A DNA stretch of 64,000 bases from Catonia carolina (Eukaryota; Arthropoda; Insecta; Hemiptera; Achilidae), in contig JAQMRL010000003.1 in the NCBI GenBank assembly GCA_035578175.1, forward strand, positions 110,082,819 to 110,146,818, read 5' to 3'. The notes below the pieces were generated by a model. It saw only the letters and a program-made list of their open reading frames with translations. It was not told the origin of the DNA and did no database searches. A program made the translations under genes and the position numbers. Within the stretch, counting starts at the first letter, position 1. The number at the start of each line of letters is the position of its first letter. Shown here in pieces: positions 21,880 to 32,522 of this stretch.

Positions 21880-23113
21880 TCCTGCCCTTTATGAATACAT
21901 AAATGGAAGGAAAGTTTTGTTTTCATGTCGATTTTTCAAAATCGAGTATTCACCGTAAATACATATTTTCAGAACCCCTGACCCAAAAAACATGTTTTTA
22001 GCAATTGATCAGTGTGTGTGTGTGTGTGCACACGTGCTTGCGTGTGTGTGTGTGTGTGTGAACAAAAAATTTCAAGAACGGAATATTGTACAGTTTAAAC
22101 TTAAAATTTAAGTTAGATATCATAAGGGGATTTGACGTGAACATTTTCATCAAAATTGTTAGACCGGACGTATTGGTTTATTCTTCAAATTTTTTTAAAA
22201 ATAATTGCTTCACTCTCTACATTTTTTGTGCCTTACAAGATAGGGGAAGCGCCATGTCGGTTGAAATTCTTGAGGAGGACTGTAATCTCGTGGTATAAAA
22301 CTTTTTTTTTTATAAGATTTTTGCCTTAATATGTATTTTAGGAGAGAATGTAGGTAATTTAATCAAAGTTGTAGGAAATTAAAGAACCTACAACTTCTAT
22401 TTTAAAAATACATTTCTACAATGTTGTTTAGGTCATTAGCCGAAAGGCTGCTTTGAAGCTGTAGAGGTTTAAGTAAAACGAGGAAGTTTATAATTGCCTT
22501 CCTCACTGACTGGAAAAACCGCTTATCAGCATGCCAGGCTCTCTAAAAAAACACATATTTTCACTCTGCAAATGACACCTACACTTCATTCACCACAGGG
22601 TCTGGCTGTATAATGAAATTCATTACTTTCAGAGAAGATATCTCTTGATTAGTGTCTTTTACACCTCTACCTCTTCTGTTCTTAAATGATTCAGTCAATT
22701 ATTAATTGGCTGACCATGTGATAAGAAACACAACTATTTATTTTAGCTCTGCAATGAATAGATTGAATGTAAATAATTTAACACTCCACATGTCTGTTAT
22801 GGGCGTGATTTCTACAATACCGTATTTGAGTGTCAATTGGTGATTTTCTGCATTTTGCTCATCAATATCGGTAAAAAAAAGTTTTAAGAATGAGGCCATA
22901 ATGTGCATTTTACGACAAAAGTATACGTGCAACTTTTATTTCAAGAATGTTTTTCTACAGAGCTTAGTTTAGTGTCAATTAGTGATTTTCCGTGTTTTTA
23001 AATTGAACAGAAGTTCATTTTCATTTAGTGTCATTCGCTCATGGTTAACCATGAGTTGTATTGTTGTATATTTACATTGGCTAGAAAAAGTTGTTTAAGT
23101 GTTTCACACCAAA
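21880..23113 (+). mobile_element. R1 element, diverged, with SINE-B inserted (copy 7)
   Basis: Left end TTTCTCCTGCCCTTTATGAA, (TG)n tract at 22014-22060 and right stem-loop at 23093-23110. More substitutions than in other copies, and broken by SINE-B copy d (22436-22806), so it is among the oldest copies. It ends about 70 bp before the GMPPB exon 2 acceptor. Confidence 0.75.
22436..22806 (-). mobile_element. SINE-B copy d
   Basis: Minus-strand copy from the hairpin (CAGCCTTTCGGCTA in its complement, one end mutated) to the CCCATAACAGACATG head. Slightly shortened. Inserted into R1 copy 7, so it is younger than that R1 copy. Confidence 0.8.
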
Positions 23114-23183
23114 TTGTTTAATTAGTCACCTGATCAATTTTATTTTATTGTAATTTAATATTGTGTCCTTGTACGTTTTGTAG

Positions 23184-23584
23184 GTATGTGTCTGTACTTG
23201 ATGTCATTGCGTCAGAAGTGTCCAACCGAATTATATTCTGGTCCAGGTGCAGTTGGTAATGTACTAGTCGATCCTACAGCGAAAATCGGTTCAGATTGTC
23301 GTATCGGACCGAACGTGACGATCGGTCCGGGTGTCGTAATCGAAGACGGTGTGTGTATTAAACGAAGTACGATACTCCGCGGAGCGGTCGTCCAATCGCA
23401 CGCGTGGTTAGACCAGTGTATTATTGGATGGCGATCAGTGGTCGGACGATGGGTCCGGATGGAAAATACGACCGTTTTAGGCGAGGATGTTATCGTGAAA
23501 GATGAACTATATGTAAACGGTGGTCAAGTTTTGCCGCATAAATCGATCGCCTCGTCTGTTCCTGATCCGCAGATTATTATGTAA
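23184..23584 (+). CDS. GMPPB: Mannose-1-phosphate guanylyltransferase beta, coding exon 2 (C-terminus)
   Basis: Completes the split glycine codon 227 and encodes residues 228-359 and the stop. The acceptor is TTTTGTAG just before 23184. The start [20 protein letters not shown] continues exon 1's FLTG exactly as in animal GMPPB. Hexapeptide-type repeats of the left-handed beta helix follow ([76 protein letters not shown]), and the protein ends DPQIIM. Total length 359 compared with 360 in human GMPPB, with no break, so the gene looks functional. The intron is about 5.0 kb and packed with an LTR candidate, a transposase fragment, three R1 copies and three SINEs. Confidence 0.97.
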
Positions 23585-24011
23585 GATGTTTCATTGAAAA
23601 AGAACAGAGGATTACTATATTTAAACAAAAAAAAATTGAATTAATAATTGAATCAGTCATTTCAAAAAGCCCGTAAGGCAAAAAAACCAACTTTTGGAAA
23701 AATTAAAAAACTTGTAATTTATTATGTTTCAATTAAAAATATATTAAGAGATATAAATTGTTCAGAGGGTTGTCCCCTTTAATATTAAACATACTTTTGT
23801 CTTTTTAAAGACAAGCCACTTGTTTCAAAAAATTAAAACTTTAGACTTAAATTGTTTCTGTTATAAATTGTAGTGAAATGTTAACTTACCTTGTTTTCTG
23901 TAAAATATCCTGTTAGACCAGAAGAAAATTGTGCTGTAGGGCTACAATTGTATTCATTTATTTATTTCAGTAGTTTACAAGAAGTTATGACTTAAAATAG
24001 CTTTCTGTAAT

Positions 24012-24017
24012 AATAAA
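24012..24017 (+). terminator. Possible GMPPB polyadenylation signal
   Basis: AATAAA about 430 bp after the GMPPB stop codon. The composition is AT-rich and other AATAAA words exist, so this is only a candidate. Confidence 0.25.
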
Positions 24018-24420
24018 AATTGAAATTCTTATCTTTAAGAAAAAAAATTGTTGATTTTCAGGGCTATTCACGTTCTTCATCATTGTCATAAACAGTAATT
24101 ATACACCTTAAAAAGATTTCTGCATAGAATCTTTGTATGACCTCTTTCACTAGAAAGTAGAGCTTAAACTTCAAAAGAACATCCACTTTAATTTATTTAT
24201 TAGAAGGAAACACTTCATATCCTTAAGGATAAGCCTTTTATTACTGTTATATATTACTTAAGAAAAGTCAGACTTATGTGATTTTTGTAGGGATGGAGTG
24301 TTTACATTCAGTTAGTCCTAAAATGTAGTAAGGAATTTTGTAAAATTTTGACTTATTGGCTTTCTCAAATGACTGATTCAATTATCTATTATCATGTATT
24401 TTGTATAAAGTGGACTGGTG

Positions 24421-24615
24421 GTATGAGGGCTTCAGCGGTTGAAGCTGCAACATCTCGCCTTCCAGCAGAAACATCAATTTTGTCTCTTACAGTTGATGAT
24501 TGTCTTCGTCAGAGTCTGGAAGCCGTAACACATTGTTTGGCCAAACGTACTCACTGTTATGGTGAACAGCAAGTCAAAACTATTCGGATAAAAGTTGTTC
24601 TGTGATTGGTCGAAG
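24421..24615 (+). other. Coding-like segment, unidentified
   Basis: A plus-strand open stretch of moderate GC reads ASAVEAATSRLPAETSIL then SLTVDDCLRQSLEAVTHCL and ends at TGA 24605. It has a more protein-like composition than the flanks, an AG just before CGGTTGAAG and a GT after GAACAGCAA. I do not recognise the product. It could be a terminal exon of an unknown gene, part of the GMPPB 3' untranslated region, or old transposon sequence. A mariner element begins just downstream. Confidence 0.25.
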
Positions 24616-24630
24616 TTTTCCGTCACTGTA

Positions 24631-25538
24631 CGAGGGTCGTTTGAAAAGTCCGTGCATAAATAAAAACTACTTAATTGTTTGGGGTAAACCTTTTTTATTT
24701 TTCGACATAGTCTCCTTTTAGGCTTATACACTTTGTTCAACGCTGCTCTAGTTTGTTGATCCCTTCTGAATAATAAGATTTGTCCAAGTCTGAAAAATAG
24801 CCATTCGTTCCTGCAATCATCTCCTCATTTGTTTAAAATCTTTTTCTTGCTAGCCATTTCTTCAAATTGGGAAACAAATAGTAGTCTGAAAGAGCCAAGT
24901 CTGGAGAATATGGGGGATGTGAAACGAGTTGGAACCCTATTTTCATTAATTTTGCGACCACAACTGCTGAGGCGTGAGCTGGTGCATTGTTGTGATGGAA
25001 AAGGACTTTTTTGTGGGGCAATCGTGGGCGTTTTTTTTGCAGCTCGGTTTTCAAACGGTCCAATAACGATGAATAATATGCACCTGTAATAGTTTTACCC
25101 TTTTCCAGATAATCGATGAAGATTATTCCTTGTGAATCCCAAAAGACAGTCGCCATAATCTTTCCGGCCGAAGGAACTGTCTTCACCTTTTTTGGCGCAG
25201 ATTCCCCCTTCATAACCCATTGTTTAGATTGTTCTTTGGTCTCAGGAGTGTAGTGATGTATCCATGTTTCATCCACAGTGACGAAAAGACGCTTGAAGTC
25301 CTGCGAATTCTTCTGAAACAGCTGCAAACCGTCCTTGCAACACTTCACACGAAATTCTTTTTCATCCATTTTTTGAAAATCACTCGACTTCCTCGATTAA
25401 AACGAATGTCAAACACAAAGAAATAGACCGATCTGGCTGAAACTCCAAATGTGTTTTTCCAACAGATGCTACTAACTAAACATATGCGCCAGTAGTGCCA
25501 TATATCTGACTTTGCACGAACTTTTCAAACGACCCTCG
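24631..25538 (-). mobile_element. Mariner element, 908 bp, N-terminal region deleted
   Basis: Inverted ends of 26 bp with one mismatch, starting CGAGGGTCGTTTGAAAAGT, flanked by TA on both sides (24629-24630 and 25539-25540). It carries a transposase on the minus strand that lacks the DNA-binding helix-turn-helix part. Full mariners are about 1.3 kb. Confidence 0.95.
24689..25375 (-). pseudogene. Mariner transposase pseudogene
   Basis: A 178-codon minus-strand frame from 25369 holds the catalytic domain: VTVDETWIHHYTPETKEQSK (first aspartate), a VFWDSQGIIFIDYL strand, and PPYSPDLALSDYYLFPNLKK (third aspartate). At the second position the usual HDNAPAH reads HHNNAPAH, so that catalytic aspartate is replaced by asparagine. 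The frame ends at a stop after LARKRF; the expected C-terminus (INKLEQR and KGDYVEK) continues with a frameshift and another stop. The first about 120 residues are deleted. Not active. Confidence 0.9.
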
Positions 25539-25774
25539 TATATGTGTAGCTATACTTCCCTTGGTGAGGATCCGTACTTTTTCTCCTGCTCGATGGTACA
25601 TTCCATCACCCCTCCGTACAGTGTTTTACGAATCTGTGCAAAGCATGGTGTGTATTAAACTTGTATTCTTAATTACTAATGTCTACTATATTCTGTGTGC
25701 CAAGAAAGTCGGTTCACCTTTGTATCCCTCATAAATGAGAAACCTATTTTTACAACATCTTTTAAGCTTTATGC

Positions 25775-26108
25775 TTTTCTCCTTGCTCCTACTGTCAACA
25801 AACCAAAGCCAGCTACTACAGGGTGCACACTAAAGTCCACAACATTTTGGATGTTGTATTCCTATTAAGGTAAATTATGTTTTAAATTATAAGTACTTAA
25901 ATTACTTAAAACATCAGTCATGATATGATGTAGGCCTAACAATTTAATTTATAAAAATACTTTTAAAAGTATTTTGTATTTAAATACTTTTGGAGGTATT
26001 TTGTTGTTACTTTTTAATCGGCGTGTACTCATATTTGTATAATGCGCATGCTCAGTGACATCATTATTTGTTTACGTTAGAAGCAAACTAAGAAAGGCTG
26101 GTCTTTAG
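25775..26108 (+). repeat. R3 inverted-repeat element, copy 1
   Basis: About 330 bp, non-coding. Ends are imperfect inverted repeats: the left has TCCTACTGTCAACAAAC and the right, complemented, has GCTTCTAACGTAAACAAAT. Shared internal marks are CATCAGTCATGATATGATGT, AATACTTTTAAAAGTATTTT and GCGCATGCTCAGTGAC. Two further copies lie in INO80D introns. Confidence 0.7.
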
Positions 26109-26239
26109 AGAGTCGCACGTGGAAATGGTTAAAGCAGTAAGCGTACGAAATGTTTAAGTATGTTAATTACAGATGGGGGGGGGACACAAAAATGAACCAA
26201 CCTTTTTTGTGGACAGAATATTGCAAACGTTTGAATTGA

Positions 26240-26475
26240 GAATAGGAACACTGTGTGTACACTGTTGTTCGTACACTATTGTGTGTACTGTTCTTGAATA
26301 GGAACACACAGTGTACACTGTGTGTGCACTGTCGTTCGTACACTGTTGTGTGTACTGTTGTTGAACAGGAACTCACAGTGTACACTGTTGTTCGTACACT
26401 GTTGTTGAATAGGAGCACACAGTGTACACTGTTGTGTGTACTGTTGTTAAATAGGAACACACAGTGTACACTGTT
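26240..26475. repeat. Minisatellite
   Basis: Imperfect tandem array built from ACACACAGTGTACACTGTTG, TTCGTACACTGTTGTG and TGTACTGTTGTTGAATAGG pieces, with a unit of roughly 55-75 bp repeated about four times. The overlapping open frames on both strands (for example TTVYTVSSCS) are a by-product. No direct-repeat/spacer pattern. Confidence 0.8.
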
Positions 26476-26479
26476 TTCT

Positions 26480-28340
26480 GAATGTGCTATTTAGAGTGTT
26501 ATTAATAACAACAACATATGTTTTATGATAAAATCATGTTAATTATCCAAATTATTCTGATGTTAAATTTTTAATTAAAGAGAAAGTTTGGAAAAATACT
26601 TTAAATTACAACTCTGCCCTAATTTTTATATGATTCTTAAATAAATATTTGAATAAAAAAATAAATATAAATTTTTTTTTTATAGGAATTGTTATTTATT
26701 TTTCCAAGATTTCTTTTTAATTTGACTGTGGAATTTTTAAGTTTTTCTTATAGTAACCTCTGCTCTTAAAGGTTAACGATTTTTTTGTATGATAAGTTTA
26801 TCGTGTGTTAGATTTTGATGACGTCCTATTGTAAAATTTTGTCCAGTTTAGTGCTCATAAATTTCTAATGTTTGAAATATTCCAGTGTCTAGTTGGTCAT
26901 AGTAATCTGAAGTCAAATGTGGTGTCCAGATTAACAAAATTGTACTCATGTATATTTGGATTACAGAATATTGTGGTGTAGTGGGCCAATATTTTCACCG
27001 TGGTAAATAATATCGAAGGTTCGTTTTATCAGAACAGACATTTTAATAAAATTCTATGAAATGTTTTTATCAGTTGATAGATGAAAGAGTTATATAGTAC
27101 CCTTTCATGCATGCGATTTGTGTCATTCATATAAAAATGGAAACATGTGATTTGAAATTGTGTGTTTAATTATAATTATGTATTAAAACTAGTTAGTCTT
27201 TTTATATAGTCGGGTATAAAATTTTCTGCTCCATTATCTCAAACAAGTCGCATGAGTTATAATAATAAAACACAGTGGCAGAAGTAGGAAAGTTATTCAG
27301 CACAAATAGGATATTTTTGTATGTTGGTGTAATGTCCGTTTATGCACTTGTACCAATTGAGAAAATTGCAACACTGCTGCCAATTACCATGAGATGTGAT
27401 AAATATAGCAGGTGCAAGTAGAGTCTTGTTTCATTTCACGATCAATTCTTATATTGGCAATACTGTTTCAGTGTTTAAACATCAATATTTTTATATTTTA
27501 CCTGGGGAGCAAACATAGTCATATTCCGACTTTTTTCTCAGCGTAATTTCTTGCCAAACGTGTGTAGTGCAAATATGCACATGATACAAATTGCACGCAT
27601 AAAAAGGTACTAAGTTTTATTATAATTTTTTTAAATTTAGAAATGATTGCAGCTTTGTATTTAATTATTGTTTTACATTCTACATTTTATTTTTGAAAAG
27701 TTAAACGATTGTTAAAAGTAATTAAGTTTGTTGATTTTGAGTTTTAGTAGAAATTATTCAGTCTCTTTTAGGCGTAATATTAAAACTCCATTAATTAATT
27801 GGCCCCTGTACTTCAATGAAACTTTTATTTATCTTTTAATTAAAAATGTCAGTTATACTTTTTTTTTAATCACGAATAAAGTAAGAAACAAATTATTTAG
27901 TTTTTAATTAACCTAATGGTTGAACTGAAATTTATGTTAATGAAATTATTATTATTATTATAATTTTTATTACAAATTTTATTATTTTGCTTCTATATTT
28001 TAATTATAATTTGTTTTTAATTATATGTTTATCGATGGTTGTGTTAAAAGACAAAAATGGAGAATTTCTGTTTAGTTAGTTAGATAAATTTAATTTTTTT
28101 TAATTTTATTTTTATTTTTAACTTGATCGTAGTTTTATAATGTACAGAGAGTGATTTATTGTGGCAGTTACGGTGCGCTTACACTGCTCACGCAAGTATT
28201 TTATTACGTAAACTTGTTAAAAAAAGCAAATTGTTGAAAGGTAGTAAGTTAAAATGACAATATTAAACACATTTAATAATGTGTTTCAAAAAGATTAAAC
28301 TGTGAACAAAAAAAGAAAACCGAACTGTGCATTAATATTT
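26480..28340. other. AT-rich DNA, no gene recognised
   Basis: No conserved frame, RNA gene or repeat family that I can identify. AT-rich with short A and T runs. Confidence 0.5.
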
Positions 28341-28809
28341 TGAAACTAGTTGGGAGCCGACTTGTTTGCTAGTGCGGGACGAAGGGAAAGGAGGACTGGC
28401 GATAGTAAGACGTGATGTTGTCATAGCAACGGTTGCTATTAACCCACATGACGACGTGTGTACTGTACATTCTGAAAATATTTACTCTTCACACTTTTCA
28501 GTTATGACTATGAGACCATTCTCTGTAGTGGTGTTAATTACGCTCGCGGCCCGTCAAGTTATTAATCTAATTATTGTATGTAATCTAATATTGTTATACG
28601 CAACCTATTTATAAACAAACTGATAAAAAATATAACATTCGGTAGTAAAATATTAAAAACTAATACATTTTTTAAACGCTTTTATTTAACTTACTCTTGG
28701 ATCCATCAAATCTTGCAACTTAAAATTTTAATACTTCTACCGTATCAATATGAATCAAACTTTACACACTTGTTTATCTTCGATGACAATACGCTGTGGA
28801 GGTGTTTGT

Positions 28810-29190
28810 AAAAAAAAATTACAAAAAAATTTTTAAGAAACGCTATTATTTAACAATTAATCAAAAAAAAAATGAACTAAAAAGAAAAAAATAAAAAAAT
28901 TTATAAAAAAAAAATCACAGAAATTACAGTTAAAACAATACAGACAATTTTTTATGGTTAAATAAAAGCGTGGCGCATTAATATATATAATATTTATTGT
29001 AAAATATTCGTTGTATAAAAATGCGCCACGCTTTTATTTAACCATAAAAAATTGTCTGTATTTTTTTAACTGTAATTTCTGTGATTTTTTTTGTAAATTT
29101 TTTTCTTTTTTTCTTTTTAGTTCAATTTTTTTTTTTTTGATTAATTGTTAAATAATAGCGTTTCTTAAAAAATTTTTTTTTAATTTTTTT
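28810..29190. repeat. Near-perfect palindrome, arms of about 170 bp
   Basis: The left arm 28810-28979 and right arm 29020-29190 are inverted copies around an AT spacer of about 40 bp. They share for example AATAAAAGCGTGGCGCATT and its complement. Arms are AT-rich with A and T runs and no coding content. Confidence 0.85.
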
Positions 29191-29275
29191 TTTTTACTTT
29201 ATTAGGCTATTATTATAAACTTTTGAAATATTAATATAATATTTTAGAATATTTTTTTTTTTTTTTTTTTTGTCA

Positions 29276-29980
29276 TCAGTCTCTCGACTGGTTTGATGCA
29301 GTTCTCCAACCTGTTCTATCTTGCGCAAGTCGTTTTATATCTACATACCTGTAACACCCTACATCTTTTGTAATTTGCTTTATATATTCTAATCTTTGCC
29401 TCCCTCTACAATTTACTCCCTCAATGTTACCCTCCATTATTGATAGCCCAATACCTGGATGTCTTAGGATATGCCCCACTAGCCTATCCCTTCTTTTGGT
29501 AAGATGCTTCCATATACTTCTTTTTTCATCCACTCGCCTAAGAACCTCTAAATTACTTATTTTGTCCACCCACCTAATCTTTAACATTTTCCTATAACAC
29601 CACATTTCAAAAGCTTCTATCCTCTTCCGTTCTACAGCCCCTATCACCCACGTTTCACTTCCGTATAATGCTACACTCCAAACATAATGTTTTAAGAAAT
29701 TTTTCCTAATCTGTAAATCAATGTTTGTAGTCAGTAAGCTGTTTTTCATTTCAAAGGCTTTTCTAGCTTGAGCAATTCTACTCTTGATATCACTCGTGCT
29801 TCTACCATCCTTTGTTATTTTACTCCCTAGATAGCAGAATTCCCCAACTTCCTGTATGTTTTCGTTGCCTACTTTTAAATTTCCCATCTCTTCTAAACCA
29901 CTCTTGCTGCTGCACAACACTTTCGTTTTGTTCTTATTAATTTTCATGAAGTAATCCTTCCTCAAGATCTCATCCATTTA
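29276..29980 (-). pseudogene. LINE reverse-transcriptase C-terminal region, 5'-truncated
   Basis: A 233-codon minus-strand frame, open from 29977 to 29276. It shows MKINKNKTKVLCSSKSG, FCYLGSKITKDGRS, YVWSVALYGSETWVIG, RIEAFEMWCYRKMLKIRWVD, VLRRVDEKRSIW, GHILRHPGIGL and GRQRLEYIKQITKDVGC. This is the thumb and C-terminal region of endonuclease-type LINE proteins widespread in arthropods. It ends near the tail hairpin CAGTCGAGAGACTG, ATGAC and a long A run (T run on the plus strand), marking the retrotransposition 3' end. The 5' truncation is typical. Confidence 0.85.
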
Positions 29981-30780
29981 GAATATTATTAGTTTAAAAT
30001 CTTATAAAATATCTTGGTACTACAGTAGTTATTCGAAATGGTTTGTGAGAAATATTTTTAGAAAAGTGCGTACTAATGGTATTATTATTACTACTACTAG
30101 GTTATAGGAGGAGGGAGGGGAATCGTACAAACAATCTTCTCCAACTGAATTCCTTACTCTAGCAATCAACTGAGCTCCCATCTATAGTTGAGACTGAAGT
30201 ACTTTAATGATAAGAAAATTTATATCGTCTTGGATTAGTTAAACGGTATCTTTAGATATCTTTTTTTTGTTTTTTTTTTATTAGATAATGAAACATACTT
30301 TTGTATTGTATTTAATGTATTGTTTGTATTTGTATGCTAATGGTGTATATTTTACGAATTTTGTTTAGTGTCTTTTGAAATTTCATTCATTATAATTTTT
30401 AGTAAGTACAATAAGTTCTGCTTATTTGCAGCGATGTTACACCATGCCGTAAATTAAATTTATAAAACATTTAAAATTTTTGCTGTAAAAAGTAAATATT
30501 ATTAATTTGTTGAAATATATATATTTCAATTTTAAATAATACGGCTGTTTAAAATCCTACTTAGGATGTTTGATAAAATAATATTAATCTATTGTATATA
30601 TTTCTTCTGTCCTAAAAAGTCTTAACCTATTACAAAAACATGTACTATAATAAAAACAAAAAATAACACTGACAATTATCATGAAATTTCCAGAACTGTA
30701 ATTTATGTAAAAATTCAAAATTTGGTACATTGTCATTATTATAGGTTATGCGTACATATACATAGGTTATACAGGTGGTA

Positions 30781-30963
30781 GCCGGCCGCATTGGCGCAGT
30801 TGGTAACGTGCTCGCCTCTCATCATGCGATCTTGGGTTCGAATCCCATTCAGGCATGGCATTTTTTCATACGTTACAAAATATCATTTCATCCTTCACCG
30901 TCTGCATTAGCAGTAATTGCAGAACAGTCGGACGTTAAACCAAAAAAAAAAAAAAAAAAAAAA
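30781..30963 (+). mobile_element. tRNA-headed SINE with 13-bp target duplication
   Basis: Head GCCGGCCGCATTGGCGCAGT with an A-box-like TGGCGCAGTTGG, B box GGTTCGAATCC, body ending CAGTCGGACGTTAAACC, then A(n). Perfect flanking repeats TATACAGGTGGTA (30768-30780 and 30964-30976). The same family is at 17172-17343 (minus) and 40126-40199 (3' end only). Confidence 0.95.
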
Positions 30964-31379
30964 TATACAGGTGGTACATTTGTCAGTGTCATTATTATAG
31001 GTGTCAAAAAAATCATTTAGGAATACTTAACTAACAAAATTTGTTTTGTAAAAATAAATAATATACCATATATTTCTTTTGATTTAAAAATGTTTCCAAT
31101 TGTATAACTTTGGTCTTAAAATGATAAGATTTTTTTATGTTTAGTTCTTATGTGTATAGATTTTATTTTTTTAAATATAAACAAATACAAATGTCTTTTA
31201 TGTATAAATGTTATGTATATGTTATTCATTTTAAATAAATAAATTGTTATAATTTTTAATTTATTCTTTTTACTGTTTTTTGTATCAAAGTATTCCTGTA
31301 TTGCATCCAAGAGTCACTTGAAACTATGGTAAAGATAGGCGATTAAAATTTAACATTGGTTATGTCACTGGATGGTGAC

Positions 31380-32090
31380 ATTAAATGGCTAACCTTATTA
31401 GTTTGGTGGCCCTGAAAAGGGCCGTTTAAGCGGTGGTCCTCTTGAAGGGAAGTGTCAGTCGTCATCGCGGTCGTGGAGCTAGGCGACACGGCTTGTCGTC
31501 GTCCAGCGGAGAAGTCATCTTCTTCCCTCGCAGTAGTGTGTCGATGGCTGCTTCGTTGGGTCCGGTAGGCGTAAGGCTCGGTCGAGGGACCGCTGTGGGC
31601 ATTGCTTGCATCAGCGGAAGATGACGGTCCGGTCGACCGCTTACGGTGACGGGACGGCGAGCGGAAGCATCATCTTTTCTCTTGCGGGGTTATCGATTAG
31701 TCTTCGCTGGAGTCCGGCAGCCGTGTGCCGTGGTGGACGTCTTGTTGATGCTGTCTGGATCGGAGTTGAATCCCTCTGTGTTTGGATTGGTATTGAATGT
31801 ATTGGATTGGCTCAGTGCAGCGCTTTTTTTATAGTCGCCGAGAGTGCTGTGGTAGGAGGCAGCTACTGGCTCGACCTTGATGACAAAGGCCTCTGTCGGT
31901 GGGGAGCCAAAAGGTTTGTCGCTATGCCGTCAAAGGGCCTACTGCGCCGACAAAGGCCAGAAGCAGTTTTGAAGCCAGCAACACAGTAAATGATTTATTA
32001 GAAGGGGTGGCGGTGACTTATATACAATACACTCTGCAATACGCAATACGCTCTGTTCTCCGCTGCTATCTCTCCTACAAACGTATGTAG
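31380..32090 (-). other. GC-rich patch with coding-like minus-strand frames
   Basis: About 600 bp clearly richer in GC than the window. On the minus strand a frame without ATG runs through KPFGSPPTEAFVIKVEPVAA, SYHSTLGDYKKSAALSQS and CRTPAKTNR to a stop. It is followed in another frame by KRKDDASARRPVTVSGRP and NEAAIDTLLRGKK. A TATATAAG lies upstream (about 32018). I do not recognise the protein; a gag-like retroelement product is one guess. The patch ends at a histone-type stem-loop (31408-31423). Confidence 0.35.
31408..31423 (-). other. Histone-mRNA-type 3' stem-loop motif
   Basis: On the minus strand GGCCCTTTTCAGGGCC forms a perfect 6-bp stem with the loop TTTC, preceded by TTAAAC and followed by ACCAAA. 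This matches the form of the metazoan replication-dependent histone 3' stem-loop. No histone protein can be read upstream, so it may be a chance match or a decayed histone gene end. Confidence 0.35.
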
Positions 32091-32357
32091 TATTCAAATA
32101 ATTTACAAGTTTTAGTTGTAATTGTAATTTAAACTGAAGTTAAAATGATAAGTGACTATTATTTAAAGAACAATGTTCAGCCCCAATATTTGATTAAAAG
32201 ACGCAATATTTAAAATTATAAAGAAATGAAATACTTTAACCCTTTTAGTGCCAACGTTCGGAAAACAGGATGTCCATATCTTTTACATAAAGTGCCAACG
32301 TTCTAATAACCAAACGTTACAAATATAATTTTTTAATGGAATAATCTATTTTAAGAT

Positions 32358-32522
32358 CGCCACCGTGGCGTAGTGACTAGCGCGCTATCTGACAAAGCAA
32401 AAGGTTCCAGGTTCGATTCCTGACTAGGATCTGAAATTTTTCACACGTTAAAACCCACCATTACAGTTCCAAAACCCACAGTAGTCACTAATGGCCAAGC
32501 TGCGACTTCCAATGAATTTTAA
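32358..32522 (+). mobile_element. tRNA-headed SINE, third family
   Basis: Head GCCACCGTGGCGTAGTGACT with an A-box-like TGGCGTAGTGAC, B box GGTTCGATTCC about 45 bases later, and a body through CAGTAGTCACTAATGGCC to an A-rich end near 32522. No clean cloverleaf acceptor stem, so not a functional tRNA. Confidence 0.65.

Larger units (their letters stand above)
28347..30195. mobile_element. Candidate inverted-repeat element holding a palindrome and a LINE
   Basis: The left end (AGTTGGGAGCCGACTTGTTT then GCTAGTGCGGGACG) and the complement of the right end (GATGGGAGCTCAGTTGATTG then CTAGAGTAAGG) are related inverted repeats of about 35 bp. A second member with the same ends lies at 44696-45835. 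Inside are the 28810-29190 palindrome and a LINE (29276-29980). The pairing of the ends is inference. Confidence 0.4.

Noticed and set aside
26240..26475. CRISPR array
   Set aside because: Imperfect tandem minisatellite with no constant repeat/unique spacer pattern, in an animal genome.
30781..30856. A tRNA gene
   Set aside because: Has A- and B-box-like sequences but continues into a SINE body with a poly(A) tail and target duplication; no clean acceptor stem. The same applies to the heads at 17280, 21380 and 32360.
31433..31989. Plus-strand frames of 63-127 codons in the GC-rich patch
   Set aside because: They overlap each other in different frames and show no domain; open simply because the patch is GC-rich.
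31408..32020. A histone gene on the minus strand
   Set aside because: The stem-loop and TATA spacing are suggestive, but none of the three frames encodes a recognisable H1, H2A, H2B, H3 or H4 segment.
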